From: Parelaphostrongylus tenuis
Lineage: Eukaryota > Nematoda > Chromadorea > Rhabditida > Metastrongylidae
Assembly: GCA_019055375.1 (NCBI GenBank)
Contig: JAHQIW010007340.1
Coordinates: forward strand, 354,351-418,350
Direction of reading: 5' to 3'
Length of the DNA: 64,000 nt
The notes under the pieces were generated by a model that was not told the DNA's origin, made no database searches, and saw only the letters and a list, made by a program, of their open reading frames with translations. The position numbers and the translations under genes were made by a program. Positions within the stretch are counted from its first letter, which is position 1. Each line of letters opens with the position of its first letter. Shown piece by piece: positions 60,111 to 64,000 of the stretch.

Positions 60111-60869
60111 AAAATGTTTTGGAGAACCGACCTTGTTTTAACCTCGTTATGGTAAATCAATACTTTGATGACAGCGTGGTTTCCACGGAGAAACATTTTG
60201 CTCAAATAGAAAGGTAGAAGTCGAACAGATTTCCCAGTGAAATTCTGCCATTTTCTATCAGGCTTTGAACTTTAAAAACTGAAAAAAATCACTTTTTTTG
60301 AAAAATTGGTGATGGCTTCTGATGGAATGATGTTTCATAATCTCAGTGGTATAAAGATATCGCTCAATGGATTAGATTCAAAATGGAAATTCGCTTCTTC
60401 AAACAAGTGGTAACTCAAGTGACCACCGATTGATTCAGAGTCTTTAAGAGTTGTTTTCGGCATCTTGGGAGAATTTCTTCATATGTGTTCCAACACTATA
60501 TCGAAGCGCATTATTTTTTTGCACACTAACTAGTTAATACATTATATCGCCACTTTTCGATAGCAAATGGGCCATATTCTTCACCAGCACATTCGTATGG
60601 CAGTCGCATCATACTCTGGATGGGTAAGTGTGACGCTAATTCCAACCTGTTGTACGAGTTTTAACTAATAATAGATGTCCACCAGAATGTAAAAAAATTC
60701 GAAATATCCATGAGAAGAAAGAGCACAAGCTATGCGGAAAATGATACGTATAATAGCTCTTGCCCAGCTGCTCAGTGCAGCAAGCCTCGCTCTGTAAATC
60801 ACCCGGGATAATTTTCATCTAATTTTTTCCGTAAGAATTTTTCCGTTCTGCATAGGAACTATGGCTAAT

Positions 60870-61220
60870 AATGATAATCTGATAACATGATGACATGTTT
60901 GAGCCTGTTATAAGGTCTGTTATGGGCACTGATACAATGCTAGACAGGCTCCTCTTTCGTCCTTCCAACTCCTCACTACACCGTGTCGTTCGGTTCAGAC
61001 GATCCCTTGGTGATTCCTTCAAACAGGGCTATTTCCTCAAGAGTTCGGCTGAACCGAGAGACATCGTGCAATTGAGGAGTCTGGATGGACGAAAGAGTCG
61101 CCTTCTAGCACTGTATAAGTGCCCATAACAGATCTCATAACAGACTCAAACATGTTATCAAGTTAACAGATTATCATTGTTTTGAGCGAGGTCTATATAA
61201 ATGGTCGAGAGTCAATAAAT
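60870..61220. mobile_element. fold-back MITE family 2, complete palindrome
   Basis: ATAACATGATGACATGTTTG and AAGGTCTGTTATGGGCACTG are mirrored by GTGCCCATAACAGATC and CAAACATGTTATCAAG. The inner parts pair GCTCCTCTTTCGTCC with GGACGAAAGAGTCGCC and TTCGGTTCAG with CTGAACCGA. Lies in intron 6 of copy D. Confidence 0.75.
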
Positions 61221-61659
61221 GAGATTGAAATCGTATATGTATCAAATCTGAAGAGTTGTTTAGGAAATTTCGCCTTGAATTACTGAAAACAAGGCTTGTT
61301 ACACTGATCTCTGTGCCGGCACACTTGGTAGAGAAAAGCACTGTTAGGTTGTTTTTTTCTGATCCTATTGACAACGTGGGTCTTAATTTTTTATACATAG
61401 TTTGCTCAAGCGGAAGGTAAATAATCGAAAGAATGCTTGAGAGTTAGAAGTTATAAAGGACAATGCGAATTGCAGACTGATCGTTGCAATGTTCCACTTT
61501 CGTTTCTCTTATTTTGCTAACTTAGCCCTGCGCAGAAAGTCGACAGCGGTGAACGTCCTTATCCTTTTGGAAACATTAACACACTGATTATCAAACCTCC
61601 ACTTTGATTCTTTCAAACTGTCGGATTTTATTCATTATAGGTGATCCATGCTCTCTAAT

Positions 61660-62370
61660 AAAGTGAACGAACGAACAAACAAGAATCTTCTGCGGATGTG
61701 TGCAGCAGTACTAACATGAATGCAAAAAATAAATAATATTTCATTCACATTTTGATTTGTTCACAAATCGCTGAACTGTTAATCCATTCTAATTTGTTAA
61801 TGTATAGAAGTTATTTAGTAATGCGTTGTAATCATTTCTGCTCCTATCAACCTCGCATGTGATTATAAGGGAAAAAAAAGGGAAAATTCAACCTTTGCCG
61901 AGATCAAGAGATCCTGAAACTTGTTTTATGCGATGATATTCGTAACATGATTGATCTAGATGAAACCATTTAGATTGAAAGAAAAGACTAAGATCTGAGC
62001 AAGTCCATATCAAGTGGACAGCGAAAATTCGCTCTTTCGCCTCATTTTTGAACTTTGGGATTTACTCAGATACCTTCACAGCGTTATGCTTTTATATTAG
62101 ACAAGATCAGAAACCTCTGACAACAAAACACCAAAATCCGATTCGGAAAGCTATGAAAGTATAATCTACTCAGTTACTGGAAGTCAGTCGTGCTGATTAC
62201 GTAATTATGTTAGAGTTTTTCAAAGGTAGCACCTTTGCAGCTTTCTCTTTAGGACTGCTCTGTCTTTCTAGAGGAATAGATCGTTAACGGCGTGCTTACG
62301 TAATTGATGGAAACCAAAGAGATCATGAGGCTAATAATTTTTTCTTATAATCGTCGTCAAAACATGAGGT
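61660..62370. other. 3' flank of copy D, nothing recognised
   Basis: AT-rich. The conserved flank of copies A-C is not clear here. Confidence 0.3.
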
Positions 62371-62830
62371 GGTGAGCTGAGAAGACGGGGCAGATTTCTG
62401 CAAAACTAGAAGAGCAGAATATACCTGTTGTGCTTGTGTGTGGTTGTGAGAATGGGAAATCTCTAGAGGAACAAGCGCGGGTGTCATAAAACCGGCACGT
62501 ACGGGTTTCTGGATCAAGCTCGTCCTGAGCCAATCAGTCCTTTCATCTCTCTGGTACCAGTAAACTGATTTACATCTATCTGGAAAACCGTCTTACAGTT
62601 CAGAAAGCCTCTCCGTGTTGAATGTGCTGAGAAACGGTCAGTTGTATTTGTCCTAATATTCTAGAGTCAACTATCAGAACTCAACAGTAGAAAACTCTCT
62701 GTTTGCATTCTAACGCATCCCAGTACCTTTGCAGACAACACTTAGCATAATGCAGGCCATAGTATGGAGATATATCGACAGTTGATTACAGTACTTCGAC
62801 CGCAACGGTCAGGGATAGTAATCGCGGCGG
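62370..62830 (+). repeat. dispersed repeat paired with 30480-30930
   Basis: Counterpart of the repeat downstream of copy B; see there. Confidence 0.45.
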
Positions 62831-62919
62831 CAAACTGTCGTCGCAGGCCTACTCAGAGATCAGTGTTTGAGATCCTTACGCCTTTCGAGGATTAATATTA
62901 CCTGTGTCATCTATATATC

Positions 62920-63060
62920 CCGCCGTCCCGCTGATCGTCAACTGACTCGAGGGGGCACTGTCAGCACTTTTCATTTCTCTCTATCGCGTGCAGTAGTAGC
63001 ACAGTGGGTCTTTCTAGCTTCAGAAATTTGATGAACCGGGTTCTTCTTTGAAGGATTTAG
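62920..63060 (-). mobile_element. RTE LINE 3' end scrap
   Basis: CGTCCCGCTGATCGTCAACT, GACTCGAGGGGGCA and CTCTATCGCGTGCAGTAGTA match the tail of 48780-48900. Confidence 0.65.
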
Positions 63061-63069
63061 TTCTCTCAA

Positions 63070-63260
63070 GCATGTGTTAGAGGTGACTGAATGCATATCC
63101 CTCTTACGCAATGATTTACAATTGCCTGCCGATGCATAAAGTCAGTGGTGCCATCGTGTCAGCAAATGTACTAGTCTACCAACCCTGAAGACTTGAACAA
63201 GCTTAGAAAGAGATGTGGAGTGAAACCATGAACTACGTGTATGGACAACTCTAACCAATG
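63070..63260 (-). mobile_element. tRNA-derived SINE, diverged
   Basis: GGTGACTGAATGCATATCCC and AAGTCAGTGGTGCCATCGTG in the order of the 41920 copy. The head is lost. Confidence 0.5.
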
Positions 63261-64000
63261 CTATATGAAGCCTTAGGCAGGTTCTCAGAAACGAAAAAGT
63301 GTTGATCGCTGCCACTCAGTGTACAAATATGTGAAGTACTTCTGTGGCGACCATTATGCGAGCCACTTTTCATTGCAAATTTGCTAATACTAAAGTTTTC
63401 CACTCCTTTTCACTGCATACGGCCTATTTTCTCAATTTTATAGTCTATATTAGCTATTTTTCCTAATCCATTCATTTGCAGCACGACACCGCTACAGTAG
63501 TTCAAATCTAAGACGAGTCAAATAAACGAATATTATGAGCCACTTCTTGTACTTACTCATTAACAGACCTGTTGTTCAACTCTTTATGATAGAATTTATA
63601 CTCTCTTACTGTGTGCTGATGTCAAAATGAGCCATTTAGTGTTCCATCATATAAGGACGCTGTACCAATCATCGAAACATCGTTTATTAAATGCTATTTT
63701 GATATTGTAGCTTTTTAACATCAATGCGCGAACTTGCAGTTTTACTAGCAGAATAAGTCATCTCCAGTAATAATAGATTATATTGCTTTTCAAACAAACG
63801 ACAGTGAACAATATCACACGTATGCACCACATAACCAAGATCACACGCAATATGAGAAAGATTTTCGAAGCAAGAACACACCTAAGAAAGTGCATAGAAA
63901 GATGACTAACTGCTCAAGCATGATAAGTTATACAATAGGACATGTGGCTACCGTAATCCAAATCTCAAATAGACTTCATCAAGTAATTTATTCGGAAAGG
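63260..64000. other. right edge, nothing recognised
   Basis: AT-rich. No receptor exon of a fifth unit is visible. Confidence 0.35.

Larger units (their letters stand above)
53507..61658 (+). pseudogene. srx-like chemoreceptor copy D (pseudogene, eight exons)
   Basis: Fourth paralog, and the most damaged. Exon equivalents: 53507-53578 (MTTLPIVPL, intact), 55304-55464 (TM1-TM2, intact, MGVLGLVSNG), 56181-56408 (TM3-TM4), 57675-57847 (TM5, intact), about 60310-60407 (loop 3), about 60494-60623 (TM6-TM7), 61477-61548 and 61641-61658. Lesions against copy C: exon 3 has four extra bases after ASNL and its donor GTGAGT has become GAGAGT; exon 5 lacks four bases; the exon 6 acceptor CAG has become CAA and the exon has a TAA at 60535-60537; exon 7 lacks one T. 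TM3 keeps YSHLAISLNRV. The spread of independent lesions makes this a pseudogene, although exons 1, 2 and 4 still look under recent constraint. Confidence 0.82.

Noticed and set aside
1..64000. CRISPR array, prokaryotic operon, integron or phage region
   Set aside because: There are no regularly spaced repeats and no compact gene blocks; introns and eukaryotic retroelements dominate.

Overview
The window looks like AT-rich nuclear DNA of a clade V parasitic nematode, most like a hookworm or another strongylid. The signs are short nematode-type splice sites, 7TM chemoreceptor exons of the nematode-specific Srx type (Pfam 7TM_GPCR_Srx), and a dense load of mariner, RTE-type LINE, Penelope-like and tRNA-derived SINE sequence of the kind known from hookworm genomes. 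There is no prokaryotic gene organisation. Nothing was searched against a database; all family names come from reading the translations.

The backbone is a head-to-tail array of four paralogous srx-like receptor loci, all on the + strand. Copy A is the 3' end of a gene that begins left of the window (1-1733). Copy B is at 11842-27680, copy C at 35240-44830 and copy D at 53507-61658. They share an eight-exon layout with the same intron phases: exon 1 a short N-terminus, exon 2 TM1-TM2, exon 3 TM3-TM4, exon 4 TM5, exon 5 the third intracellular loop, exon 6 TM6-TM7, exon 7 the start of the tail, and exon 8 a tiny terminal exon of about 5-6 codons. C is nearly intact, with a single 1-nt frameshift in TM2. 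A, B and D carry several lesions and read as pseudogenes. Exons are small and introns large (up to about 5.6 kb) because of repeats.

The duplicated unit is larger than the receptor gene. A 3' flank, a + strand coding-like module of unknown identity (best copy 9321-9547), a non-coding block just upstream of exon 1, and minus-strand coding-like segments inside intron 4 recur from unit to unit. A decayed 3' fragment of an RTE LINE sits at the same place in intron 4 of B, C and D, so it was inserted before the array expanded.

Mobile elements fill the rest. There are at least eight mariner relics, one of them TIR-bounded (16747-18365) inside intron 3 of B. RTE pieces lie at 21560-22040, 36700-38360, 48780-49341 and 52735-53375. 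A Penelope-like element with RT and GIY-YIG domains and long inverted arms lies at 49864-52616, with a solo terminal repeat at 840-1170. Two fold-back MITE families, several tRNA-derived SINEs, a dispersed ~150-bp tandem unit and AT and CA microsatellites make up most of the remainder. I found no ordinary tRNA or rRNA gene, CRISPR array or operon.
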